Source: Streptomyces sp. NBC_01267
GTDB taxonomy: Bacteria; Actinomycetota; Actinomycetes; Streptomycetales; Streptomycetaceae
Direction: 5' to 3'
DNA length: 64,000 nucleotides
Assembly: GCF_036241575.1 (NCBI RefSeq)
Contig: NZ_CP108455.1
Location: forward strand, 7,175,001-7,239,000
In this document: positions 25,354 to 33,573 of the stretch, piece by piece
Layout: each line of letters opens with the position of its first letter
Numbering within the stretch: position 1 is the stretch's first letter
Notes under the pieces: model-generated
Databases searched by the model: none
What the model was told of the DNA's origin: nothing
The model's input: the letters and a program-made list of their open reading frames with translations, nothing else
Position numbers and translations under genes: made by a program

Positions 25354-26613
25354 GTGGTAAAGACGCGACGTATCGACGAGTCGGCCGGACGGCAGCGCCG
25401 CCTGCTGCTGGTTTCCACGAACTACGCGCCCGAGCATGCCGGTATCGGCCCGTACGCGACGCAGATTGCCGAACACTGGGCGGGACTCGGTCACGAGACC
25501 CATGTACTGACCGGGATGCCGCACTACCCCGCGTGGTCGACGGACCCGGCGTACGCCGGTGCCTGGCGCCGCACCGAGGAGCGCGGCGGCGTCCGGGTGC
25601 ACCGCAGGCGGCACAGCGTGCCGCCGCGGCAGACCGCTGTGCGGCGCGCGCTGTTCGAGGGCACGATCCTGCTGCACGGTCTCGCGGCGCCACCCGGCAT
25701 CGGCAGACCGGACGCCGTACTCGCGCAGATGCCCAGCCTCGCCGGAGGGGTGCTCGGGGCGCGGATGGCGGCCCGCTGGAAGGTGCCGTACGTCCCGGTC
25801 GTGCAGGACCTGATGGGGGCCGCCGCCGCGCAGAGCGGGATACGCGGCGGTGACCGCGCCGCCGCCCTCGCCGAGCGGGCCGAGTCGTACGCCCTGCGGC
25901 GGGCGGCCCTCGTGGGTGTCATCCACGAGACCTTCGTCGACAAGGTACGGGCGATGGGCGTCGACCCCGGCCGGATCAGGCTGGTACCCAACTGGAACCA
26001 CGTCCCCGGCCCTTCGCGCCCCCGTGAGGAGAGCCGGGTCAGGCTCGGCTGGCGGGCCACCGACACCGTCGTCCTGCACTCCGGGAACATGGGTCTCAAA
26101 CAGGGACTTGAGGTCCTCGTCGAGGCGGCCAGACGTGATCCGGCGCTGCGGGTCGTGCTGATGGGGGAAGGAAACCAGCGCGAGACGCTGGGCAGGCTCG
26201 CGGCCGACGTACCCAATCTGGTCTTCCTGCCACCCGCCGGGGAAGGTGAGTTCCCGGACATTCTGGCGGCGGCCGACATACTGGCCGTCACGCAGCGGGC
26301 GTCGGTGCTCGACATGAGCGTCCCGTCCAAGCTGACCTCGTACTTCGCGTCCGGCCGGCCCGTGGTGGCGTCGGTGGCCGCCGCGGGCGGCACCGCGCAG
26401 GAAGTACTGCGCTCCGGCGCCGGGGTGCTGGTTTCTCCCGAAGATCCGGACGCCCTGCTGACAGCGGTGCGTAGACTCGCCGGAGATCCGGTGACCGCCG
26501 ATGCGCTGGGGGCCGAGGGGCCGCGCCACGTCGCGTCCCACCTGTCGAGGGACGAGGGACTGGCGCGGATCGACGCACTGATCGACGAGGCCTTGGGGGG
26601 TCCAGTCAGGTGA
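25354..26613 (+). CDS. Glycosyltransferase family 4 (WcaI-like)
   Basis: A 419-residue GT-B-fold glycosyltransferase, cytoplasmic or membrane-associated. The N-terminal half begins LLLVSTNYAPEHAGIGPYA, which is the typical WcaI/colanic-acid type start, then HVLTGMPHYPAW. The C-terminal donor domain shows VVLHSGNMGLKQGLEVLVEA, VLMGEGNQRETL and VPSKLTSYFASGRPVVASV. It would add a sugar during repeat-unit assembly on a lipid carrier. GTG 25354 is preferred over GTG 25303, because GGGGAAGGGA lies just upstream of it and the earlier start falls inside an inverted repeat. It overlaps the next gene by four bases. Confidence 0.87.
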   Translation: MVKTRRIDESAGRQRRLLLVSTNYAPEHAGIGPYATQIAEHWAGLGHETHVLTGMPHYPAWSTDPAYAGAWRRTEERGGVRVHRRRHSVPPRQTAVRRALFEGTILLHGLAAPPGIGRPDAVLAQMPSLAGGVLGARMAARWKVPYVPVVQDLMGAAAAQSGIRGGDRAAALAERAESYALRRAALVGVIHETFVDKVRAMGVDPGRIRLVPNWNHVPGPSRPREESRVRLGWRATDTVVLHSGNMGLKQGLEVLVEAARRDPALRVVLMGEGNQRETLGRLAADVPNLVFLPPAGEGEFPDILAAADILAVTQRASVLDMSVPSKLTSYFASGRPVVASVAAAGGTAQEVLRSGAGVLVSPEDPDALLTAVRRLAGDPVTADALGAEGPRHVASHLSRDEGLARIDALIDEALGGPVR

Positions 26614-28325
26614 CGGACATGCATGCTTCCGCGGCGCGGGACGACGAACCGGATCTGCTCAGAGACCAGTTCAGGCAACTGCTGCGCTACCGCCGCCTCA
26701 TCGGCGCGGGCATCGGCATCGGCCTGCTCGGCGGCGCGTGGCTCGGTGTGACCTCGGCGGACAGTTACGCCGCCGCCAGCGACATCCGGCTGCGCGCGCC
26801 CACCAACGACCCGTTCAACCCCGCGGTCTCGGTGGACAAGACCATCAACATGGGCACCGAGCGGCAGACCGCGAGCAGCAGCAGCGTCGCCGAGGTGGCC
26901 GCGCGGGCGCTGGGGCTGCCCGACAGCCAACTGGCTTCCCTCCAGCACGGTCTTCAGGTCACCAACCCGCCCCAGACCATGGTGCTGCACTTCAGCTACA
27001 CGGCGACCACGCCCGAAGAGGCCGCCCGCCGTGCCAACGCCGTCACGAAGGCCTACCTCGATCTGCGGAAGAAGCAGTGGGGCGATCTCCGGGACAGCAT
27101 GATCAAGAAGACCCGCGACCAGCTGGACCCGATGGCGAAGGAGCAGCAGGACCTCGCCAGGACCCTGGCGAACCAGGGCAGTTCGGCCTCGGAGTCCTCG
27201 ATCGCCCGCAGGGACGACCTGGCCAACAAGGTGTCCACGCTGACCAGCCAGATCGCCAGCCTGAACGCGCTCGACATGACCGCGGGCACCGTCATCGTCA
27301 AGGCGGTCCCGCCGACCTCGTCCAACGGCCTGGGGCTGTCCGTCTCGCTCGGCGTCGGCGGCGCCGTCGGTGTGGCGCTCGGACTGCTCGCGGCCTGGGT
27401 CCGGCTGGTCTTCGACCCCGCACCGCGCTCGTCCGGCGACGTCGCCCGCGCGGTACGCGCCCCGGTCCTCGGCACCCTTCCACGGGTCACCGCCGGAGGC
27501 CCGCTGCTCGCCGTCGACCAGGCGGACTCGCGCCTCGCCGAGGAGTACCGCTCGGTCGCCTTCCGGCTCGCCTACGACCAGCGGTTCGCCGACCGCCGCC
27601 GACTGCTCGTGGTGGCGCCCCGCGGCAGCAACAGCGAAGCGGCTGCGGCCGTCGCCTCCAACCTGGCGGCCTCCTTCGCGGAGACCGGCAAGGACGTCCT
27701 GCTCATCGAGGCCGATCTGCGGACGCCCTCCCTCACGGGCAGACTGCGGGCGAACGCGGAGAGCCGCCCCGGCTGGAGCCTGCCACCGCAGCCGGGCGAG
27801 TCCGGCTGGCCAGGACCGCGCCAACTCCAGGTCGACGCCGGGGAGTCGGGCGCCTTCGACCTGGTACCCGGTGAGCGGGTGCGCAACGTGGCGCGCGCGC
27901 TGACCTCGGCCCGGGTGACCCGGCTGATCGAGGAGGCCGACCTGCCGAACGCGACGGTCGTCGTCCTCGCCCCGCCCGTCCTCGCCTACGCCGACGCGCT
28001 GGCCCTGGTCGACCGGGTCGACGGCGTGCTCATCGTCTGCGACCCGCGCGCCGTGCACCGCGCGGAACTCGTCCGGATCAGAGAGCTGATCGCGGGCGCC
28101 GGCGGGACGGTGCTCGGCGCGGTCACGCACTCCGCGCTGCGCCACCCGGGACGCGGCGCCGCCAAGTCCGGCCATCGCGGCGGTGGGGGCCGCTCGTCGA
28201 ACAGATCCACGCCGCAGCGCATGGACCCGGCGAACTCCGTCCCGTACCCGCCGCTTCGGCAGTACCCGCCGGGGGACGGCAGCGACACGATGGCCCTGCG
28301 CACCATCCCGGCGAGAGACCGGTGA
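26610..28325 (+). CDS. Wzz-like chain-length protein with degenerate tyrosine-kinase domain
   Basis: A 571-residue co-polymerase. An N-terminal Wzz region lies between two membrane helices (about residues 33-52 and 230-258), with a long coiled periplasmic part. A cytoplasmic BY-kinase-like domain follows from about residue 305. The usual Walker A (PGEGKST) is replaced by a Gly-Ser-Asn-Ser-Glu-Ala stretch near residues 338-345, so the ATP-binding lysine and Ser/Thr are lost. The A' region LLIEADLRTPSL is still recognisable. It probably sets polymer length without kinase activity. No C-terminal tyrosine cluster is seen. GTG 26610 overlaps the glycosyltransferase stop, and its own stop overlaps the flippase start. 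Confidence 0.82.
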   Translation: MTDMHASAARDDEPDLLRDQFRQLLRYRRLIGAGIGIGLLGGAWLGVTSADSYAAASDIRLRAPTNDPFNPAVSVDKTINMGTERQTASSSSVAEVAARALGLPDSQLASLQHGLQVTNPPQTMVLHFSYTATTPEEAARRANAVTKAYLDLRKKQWGDLRDSMIKKTRDQLDPMAKEQQDLARTLANQGSSASESSIARRDDLANKVSTLTSQIASLNALDMTAGTVIVKAVPPTSSNGLGLSVSLGVGGAVGVALGLLAAWVRLVFDPAPRSSGDVARAVRAPVLGTLPRVTAGGPLLAVDQADSRLAEEYRSVAFRLAYDQRFADRRRLLVVAPRGSNSEAAAAVASNLAASFAETGKDVLLIEADLRTPSLTGRLRANAESRPGWSLPPQPGESGWPGPRQLQVDAGESGAFDLVPGERVRNVARALTSARVTRLIEEADLPNATVVVLAPPVLAYADALALVDRVDGVLIVCDPRAVHRAELVRIRELIAGAGGTVLGAVTHSALRHPGRGAAKSGHRGGGGRSSNRSTPQRMDPANSVPYPPLRQYPPGDGSDTMALRTIPARDR

Positions 28326-29560
28326 GACGCTCGGCCGTCGTCGCCGCATCGGTACTGGACCAGGCAGCTTCCAGCCTGACCAACATCCTGGTGCTGGTGA
28401 TGGCGGCCCGGGTCTCCACGACCGGCGGCTTCGCCGCGTTCTCGATGGTCTACCTGACGTTCACCGTGCTGCTCGGCCTCAACATGTCCTACGTGGGGCA
28501 GGCCGTCGTCCTGGAACGGGGCGACAGCGCCGCGCTCGCCTCGGCCTGCCGCTCCGCCGCGGCCTTCACCGCCCTCGCCTCGCTCGTCGCGGGCGCGCTG
28601 CTGGCGGCGGGCGGAGCCGTCGTCGGCGGGCGCCTCGGCCACACCTTCCTGGCGCTGGGCCTCGTGCTGCCCTTCGTGCTCCTCCAGGACGGCCTGCGGT
28701 ACTCCTTCTCCGCGCTGCAGCAGCCGCACCGCGCGCTCGCCGCCGATGCGCTGCGGCTGCTCTGCGTGGTGCCCGCCCTGCTCGTACAGCCCCCGCACGC
28801 GAGCCCCGCCCGGCTGGTGGCGGTCTGGGGCCTCTCCGCCGGGCCGGCCCTGCTGACCGGCCTGCTGCTGCTCAGACCGCTGGTGACCGGCGCCGCCACG
28901 CAGGTGCGCCGCTATCTGCGGCGCGGCCACCTCGGCATGCGGTTCGTCGTCGAATTCGCCGTCGGCAACGCCTCCAGCCAGCTGGCCGTCCTGGGCCTCG
29001 GGCTCTTCGCGAGCCCACTGGCGGTCGGTGCGCTGCGCGGGGCCACGACCCTCTTCGGCCCGCTCAACGTGCTGTTCAACTCGGTCAACGCCTTCGGCCC
29101 GCCCGTCCTCGGCCGCCTCGGCGGCCGGCGGGCGACCGCGCGCGCCGCCGCCGTCCTCGGCTGCGTCCTGGCCGCGACGGCGTTCGGCTGGGCCGCCGTG
29201 CTGTACGCCCTGCCCGACCGGATGGGCCACCAACTCCTCGGCGCCACCTGGCAGTCGGCCGCCGGACTGCTCCCCGCCACCGGCAGCCAGTACGCCGTGA
29301 TGGCCCTGGGCACCTGCGCCCTGGTCACCCTGCGGGTCCTCAGCCCACGTGCCACCCTCTCGCTCCAGGTGGTGTTCTCCCTGGTCTCGGTGGTGCTGAT
29401 GCTCGGCGGATACGCGGTCGGGGGAGCCATCGGCGCGGCCTGGGGCCTGGCCGCGGGCTCCGCGCTGAAGGCGGTCGCCGCCTGGGCGCGGGTCGCTGTG
29501 CCCGGCCCGGCGGCCGAACCGGCCACGGACGGTCAGCGCAGCACCGCGCCCCTGTCCTGA
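28322..29560 (+). CDS. Polysaccharide flippase (Wzx/MATE-like)
   Basis: A 412-residue multi-pass membrane protein with about 12 hydrophobic helices, small and alanine/leucine rich, of the polysaccharide-transporter (MVF/Wzx) type. Segments such as LDQAASSLTNILVLVMAARV at the N-terminus and RGATTLFGPLNVLFNSVNAF in the middle match that fold. It would flip lipid-linked repeat units to the outside for polymerisation. GTG 28322 overlaps the Wzz-like stop by four bases, so the glycosyltransferase, Wzz-like and flippase genes form one coupled operon. The 3' end overlaps the opposing polymerase gene by 28 bp. Confidence 0.8.
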   Translation: MRRSAVVAASVLDQAASSLTNILVLVMAARVSTTGGFAAFSMVYLTFTVLLGLNMSYVGQAVVLERGDSAALASACRSAAAFTALASLVAGALLAAGGAVVGGRLGHTFLALGLVLPFVLLQDGLRYSFSALQQPHRALAADALRLLCVVPALLVQPPHASPARLVAVWGLSAGPALLTGLLLLRPLVTGAATQVRRYLRRGHLGMRFVVEFAVGNASSQLAVLGLGLFASPLAVGALRGATTLFGPLNVLFNSVNAFGPPVLGRLGGRRATARAAAVLGCVLAATAFGWAAVLYALPDRMGHQLLGATWQSAAGLLPATGSQYAVMALGTCALVTLRVLSPRATLSLQVVFSLVSVVLMLGGYAVGGAIGAAWGLAAGSALKAVAAWARVAVPGPAAEPATDGQRSTAPLS

Positions 29561-31038
29561 CGGTGGGTGAGGACCATCGCGATACAGAGCATCGCGATGG
29601 CCACCCGGCCCGAGGCCTGGAGCAGCGGGCCGCGCAGCAGGATGAACGAATAGCCCGCGACGAGCGGCACCACGAGCGAGATCAGACTGCCGGGCGGTGT
29701 GCGCCGGACCGCTCTGCGGGCGTATCTGCGGTCCACCCGCGCGGCGGCGTACCCCATCGCGAGGAGACCGAGGGACATCCCCACCGGCCCGAAGTCGATC
29801 CAGAGCTCCGCCCAGACCGGGGAGGAGAGATTGGTGTTGACCGCGCCCATCCACTGCCCCACCAGCACCCCCGTGTCGTGCGGCTTGCCGGGCCACACCG
29901 AGCGGGGGACGGCGAACAGGACGGACCCGGCCAGCTGGCGGCCGTAGAGGTGGCCGCCCCCGGACTTCTCGAACGTGATGGTGTTCGCGAACATCCCGAT
30001 CTGGTCGTAGTCCTTCAGCGCGAGCGGCTCCAGCACCGAAGTCGTCTCCACCGGACGGTAGTTCTGGTCGTCGTAGCGGAAGCGGTCGGCGAACGGGAAG
30101 ATCACCAGGGCCACCACCACCCCCAGGCTCAGCGCCGAGCGGTACATCGCCGCGCTGACCGGGAAGACGGTGAACAGCAGCGAGAGCAGGACGGTGAGGA
30201 ACCAGTAACGCGGGTTGGATATGGGGTTGTTGACCACCGTGTTCAGCGCGGCGAGCGCGATCCAGACGGCGATCACCGCCGGGGATCTGCGGGCCCGCCG
30301 CGAGGTGACCAGCCAGCGGGTGTACGCCAGCAGGGCGAACAGTGCGGGCACGGTCCCGAACCCGCGCAGAAACGCCTGGCCCGCCTGCGAATCGGCCTGC
30401 GAGATGCCCGCTTCCTCGATACCGGCGATGATCTCCTGGCGGCTGCTGAAGAACACCGCGGGGCCACCCAGCTTGAGGATGAACACGGCGCTGCACACGA
30501 AGGCCACCACCACCAGCAGGTACAGCCTGCGGCGGTGCACCAGCGCGGGCCGGGTCGCGCCGCGTCCCTTGCCGCCCGGCCGGTGCCTGGCCAGCAGCGC
30601 CCCCACGTCGAAGGCCGCGCAGCCGATGAGGACGAGCGCTACCGCCTGGGACACGTCCGAGCGGGGTCCGACCACCGGCGTGGGGACCTTGCCGAGCACG
30701 GCCTGGGCGAGCGGCGCCACCCCCATCGCCATGTAGACGAAGAGCCAGAACGACCCCTGGAGCAGCTTGCGGTGACTGGTCAGCACCATCGCGGACAGCC
30801 GGGCACCCGCGTACACGGTCAGGACGAGCTGGAGCCGGTACGCGGTGTCATGGACCCCGTCGCCCGGCTGGACGGCGACGATCCCCGGCAGGACCAGGGA
30901 GAGCCCCAGCGCGAGCGGCACCGACAGGGCGCGGGAGAGTAGGGTCCGCGGCGACACCGCGGACGCGAAGCGCGGGACCGGAACCGGCAGGGCCCGGACA
31001 GGACCCGGCCGGACGTCCTCGTTCGTGTCCGTCGCCAT
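29533..31038 (-). CDS. O-antigen/exopolysaccharide polymerase (Wzy-like)
   Basis: A 501-residue integral membrane protein with 11-12 predicted helices and a large extracytoplasmic loop (about residues 315-390). The loop includes VPRSVWPGKPHDTG and is followed by LWIDFGPVGMSLGLLAMGY, the usual O-antigen polymerase-type C-terminal pattern. It should join flipped repeat units. Wzy proteins are poorly conserved, so the call rests on topology and neighbours (Wzx and Wzz-like genes). ATG 31038 is used. It is convergent with the flippase gene, overlapping by 28 bp, and divergent from the acetyltransferase gene. Confidence 0.8.
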   Translation of the reverse strand: MATDTNEDVRPGPVRALPVPVPRFASAVSPRTLLSRALSVPLALGLSLVLPGIVAVQPGDGVHDTAYRLQLVLTVYAGARLSAMVLTSHRKLLQGSFWLFVYMAMGVAPLAQAVLGKVPTPVVGPRSDVSQAVALVLIGCAAFDVGALLARHRPGGKGRGATRPALVHRRRLYLLVVVAFVCSAVFILKLGGPAVFFSSRQEIIAGIEEAGISQADSQAGQAFLRGFGTVPALFALLAYTRWLVTSRRARRSPAVIAVWIALAALNTVVNNPISNPRYWFLTVLLSLLFTVFPVSAAMYRSALSLGVVVALVIFPFADRFRYDDQNYRPVETTSVLEPLALKDYDQIGMFANTITFEKSGGGHLYGRQLAGSVLFAVPRSVWPGKPHDTGVLVGQWMGAVNTNLSSPVWAELWIDFGPVGMSLGLLAMGYAAARVDRRYARRAVRRTPPGSLISLVVPLVAGYSFILLRGPLLQASGRVAIAMLCIAMVLTHRQDRGAVLR

Positions 31039-31160
31039 CGTCGGCCCCCGCCCCCTGATGAAGTTTCCCCCCGCGGCAGTCTACCGACGCCGGGTCGCCG
31101 TCCAGGGGTAACCAGTAGGCTGAGCGGTCAGGCGCCTGGGGAGGCGCCGGTGGGGGTGAA

Positions 31161-31700
31161 GTGGTGCGTAATCTCCCGGCGTTCACGCTGGCCGGATACG
31201 ACAAGGGCCGCGGCAGACTGGTGCAGGCCCTGTGGTTCGCCGTGATGAACACCGTCTTCATGGCGTGGTTCTGCCCGGCCCGGCTGCGGGTGGCCCTGCT
31301 GCGGGCGTTCGGAGCCACCATCGGCGAGGGGGTGCTGATCCGGCACCGGGTACGGGTCCTGTGGCCGTGGAAGCTGACGGTCGGTGACCACACCTGGATC
31401 GGGGAGGGCGCCTGGCTGCTCAACCTGGAGCCCGTCACACTGGGCGCGCACGTCTGCGTGTCGCAGGAGGCCCTGCTGTGCACGGGCAGCCACGACCACC
31501 GCGCCGCCGACTTCCGGTACCGCAACGCCCCGATCGTGGTCGAGGACGGCGCCTGGATCGCCACCCGGGCCACCGTGCTCGCGGGCGTCACGATCGGCGC
31601 GCACGCGGTCGCCGGAGCGGGCACGGTCGTCCACCGCGACCTCCCGGACCTCACCCTGCAGACCGCCGAGGGCCGACGCCCGGTGGAGGAGCCCGTATGA
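31161..31700 (+). CDS. Hexapeptide-repeat acetyltransferase (WcaF-like)
   Basis: A 179-residue left-handed beta-helix acyltransferase resembling colanic acid WcaF. The hexapeptide repeats run from about residue 50 (IGEGVLIRHRVRV, VGDHTWIGEGAW, LGAHVCVSQEALL) to residue 160 (IVVEDGAWIATRATVLAGVTIGAHAVAGAG, in parts). The catalytic His is probably in CTGSHDHRAADF. It would O-acetylate a sugar of the exopolysaccharide using acetyl-CoA. GTG 31161 follows GGGGGTGA; GTG 31164 is equally possible. A small GGCGCC hairpin (31131-31148) lies just upstream. Its stop overlaps the next glycosyltransferase start (ATGA). Confidence 0.87.
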   Translation: MVRNLPAFTLAGYDKGRGRLVQALWFAVMNTVFMAWFCPARLRVALLRAFGATIGEGVLIRHRVRVLWPWKLTVGDHTWIGEGAWLLNLEPVTLGAHVCVSQEALLCTGSHDHRAADFRYRNAPIVVEDGAWIATRATVLAGVTIGAHAVAGAGTVVHRDLPDLTLQTAEGRRPVEEPV

Positions 31701-32824
31701 GAGTCCTGCACGCGGTCACCCTGCACAGCCCGACCCACGCCTTCGGCGGTCCGGTCCGGGTGGCGCTCAACCTCTCGGCGGGGCTGCGGGCCCGCGGACA
31801 CGACGCGCGGCTGCTGGCTCTCGGCGACGGGTTCGACGGCCCGCTGCCCGGCGAGGTGGAGGGCGTCCCGGCCCGGCTGTTCCGGGCGCGCAGACTGCTG
31901 CCGCTCGGCTTCAGCGGAATCACCTCGCCCACGCTGCTCGCCGCGGCGGGCAGGATCGTCCGTGACGCCGACCTCGTCCATGTGCATCTCGCCCGGGACC
32001 TGGTGACCCTGCCGGTCGCCCTGGCGGCCCTGCGCGCGGGCCGGCCGCTCGTACTCCAGACGCACGGCATGATCGACCCCAGCGACCGGCGGCTGGCGAA
32101 GGTACTGGACGCGCTCGCCGTCCGCCGTGTACTCCGCCGGGCCTCGGCCGTGCTGTATCTGACCGGCCACGAACGCAAGGACCTCGAAGCGGTGGCCGGA
32201 CCGCCCGCCCTGGGCGGCACGGTCCGGCTGGTCAACGGCGTGCCCGCCCAGCAGCCCCGCCCCACGCCGACAGGCCCACCGCGCATTCTGTACGCGGCCC
32301 GCCTCCAGGCCCGCAAACGACCCCGGGACTTCGTGGCCGCGGTCCCGGAGATCCTGCGCCACCACCCGGACGCCGAGTTCGTCCTGGCCGGTCCGGACGA
32401 GGGGGAACTCGCCTCCGTACGCGCCCTCATCGCCGAACTCGGCGTCGGGGAACGGGTCCACTGCCCCGGGGCCCTGTCGGGCGCCGGCATGCTCGCCGAG
32501 CTGAGGCGCGCCCACGTCTATGTGCTGCCCTCGGTGGACGAGCCGTTCCCGATGTCGGTCCTGGAGGCGCTGTCGGTCGGCACCCCCGCCGTGGTCACGG
32601 CCTCCAACGGGCTCGCGCGCGACATCGCGGACGCCTCGGCCGGACGCGTGGTCGACGGAGCGGCCGGGCTGGCACCCGCCGTACGCGAGCTGCTGGACCC
32701 GGCCGTCAACGAGAAGGCCTCCGCGGCGGCCAGGAAGCTCGCCGCGGAGGCCTTCTCGATGGAGGCGGTGCTCGACACCCTGCTCGCGGTGTACGGCACG
32801 TCCTACGCGGGCAACCAGGCGTAA
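31697..32824 (+). CDS. Glycosyltransferase family 4
   Basis: A 375-residue GT4 enzyme. It begins MRVLHAVTLHSPTHAFGGPV, typical of the family, with an acceptor-side LVHVHLARDLVTLPVA and LVLQTHGMIDP. The donor domain shows ILYAARLQARKRPRDFVAA, FVLAGPDEGELASV and the E-x7-E motif in VDEPFPMSVLEALSVGTPAVV. It transfers a nucleotide sugar, perhaps GDP-fucose or GDP-mannose given gmd and fcl nearby, to the growing repeat unit. ATG 31697 overlaps the acetyltransferase stop, so the two are coupled. The 3' end overlaps the opposing lipoprotein gene by 22 bp. Confidence 0.9.
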   Translation: MRVLHAVTLHSPTHAFGGPVRVALNLSAGLRARGHDARLLALGDGFDGPLPGEVEGVPARLFRARRLLPLGFSGITSPTLLAAAGRIVRDADLVHVHLARDLVTLPVALAALRAGRPLVLQTHGMIDPSDRRLAKVLDALAVRRVLRRASAVLYLTGHERKDLEAVAGPPALGGTVRLVNGVPAQQPRPTPTGPPRILYAARLQARKRPRDFVAAVPEILRHHPDAEFVLAGPDEGELASVRALIAELGVGERVHCPGALSGAGMLAELRRAHVYVLPSVDEPFPMSVLEALSVGTPAVVTASNGLARDIADASAGRVVDGAAGLAPAVRELLDPAVNEKASAAARKLAAEAFSMEAVLDTLLAVYGTSYAGNQA

Positions 32825-33501
32825 CAGCCGGAGGACGTGAACTCCTCTGCCCCCGCCGGGATCCGGGCCTCGACCGGCCCCTCGGCTCCGGTCGAGGGGC
32901 CGGAGGCGAGCAGCTTCCCGCCCTTGCCGGTCGCCCGCCAGGTGCAGTTCGGGTCGGTGGTCAGGGCGCGGTAGCGTCCGGCGTCAGGCTTCTTCCGGGT
33001 GCCGTCGGGGAACCCCGCCTCAGCCGCCTCGAGCACCGGCAGCTGATCCGGGCAGAGATGGGTGATGGCGGCCTGCGCGTCGGGGATGTCCCCCGCGATC
33101 ACCGCGCCCACCGCCGCGTTCCGGTCGTGCGCGGCGGTCCTGGACACCCGCTGGCAGGTCTCCTGTCCGGTCTGGAGCACGGCGGCCGGGTCCATGTTCT
33201 TCGGTACCCGGCCGCTCAGATAGGCCTTGTCCCGCTTGCTGAACGTGCCCGTGGCGGGGGTCAGTTGAGCATCCGGCAGCGCCGAGGCCCTGGGCAGCGG
33301 CGCCGACAGCGACGCGGGCGGCGACGGTGTGTCCGGCTCGGTCTGCGCATCGGGGACGCTCTGCGCCGGGACCGGGCCGGACGAGGCGCCGGCCGCGTTC
33401 TTCCCGTTTCCCGACGAGTGGGACGAACCGCACGCGGAGACGGCGAGGAGGGCGGCCAGCACGGCCGCGGCAGCCGCCGGACGCCGGAGGAGTGGACGCA
33501 T
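32803..33501 (-). CDS. Hypothetical lipoprotein
   Basis: A 232-residue exported lipoprotein of unknown function. The signal peptide ends in the lipobox VSAC near residue 24. A Ser/Pro-rich linker follows to about residue 85, then a globular part with four cysteines (QETCQRV, ITHLC, DPNCTWRA, TSSGCYAWLP). The ending with paired cysteines suggests a small disulfide-bonded domain. ATG 33501 is chosen because the lipoprotein signal starts there, and GGAG lies close upstream. It lies just downstream of the large secreted beta-propeller-like gene on the same strand (73 bp), so the two may be co-expressed and act at the cell surface. Confidence 0.75.
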   Translation of the reverse strand: MRPLLRRPAAAAAVLAALLAVSACGSSHSSGNGKNAAGASSGPVPAQSVPDAQTEPDTPSPPASLSAPLPRASALPDAQLTPATGTFSKRDKAYLSGRVPKNMDPAAVLQTGQETCQRVSRTAAHDRNAAVGAVIAGDIPDAQAAITHLCPDQLPVLEAAEAGFPDGTRKKPDAGRYRALTTDPNCTWRATGKGGKLLASGPSTGAEGPVEARIPAGAEEFTSSGCYAWLPA

Positions 33502-33573
33502 GAAGTGGCTCCTGTGGTACGGGCGGTGCGGGGGCCGGCAGGCCGGACCCCGCACGCGGTCAGTGCGTTGCCG

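Noticed and set aside
28183..30942. A 919-codon open frame on the plus strand
   Set aside because: Shadow of the Wzz-like, flippase and polymerase genes, which have clear membrane topology in their own frames.
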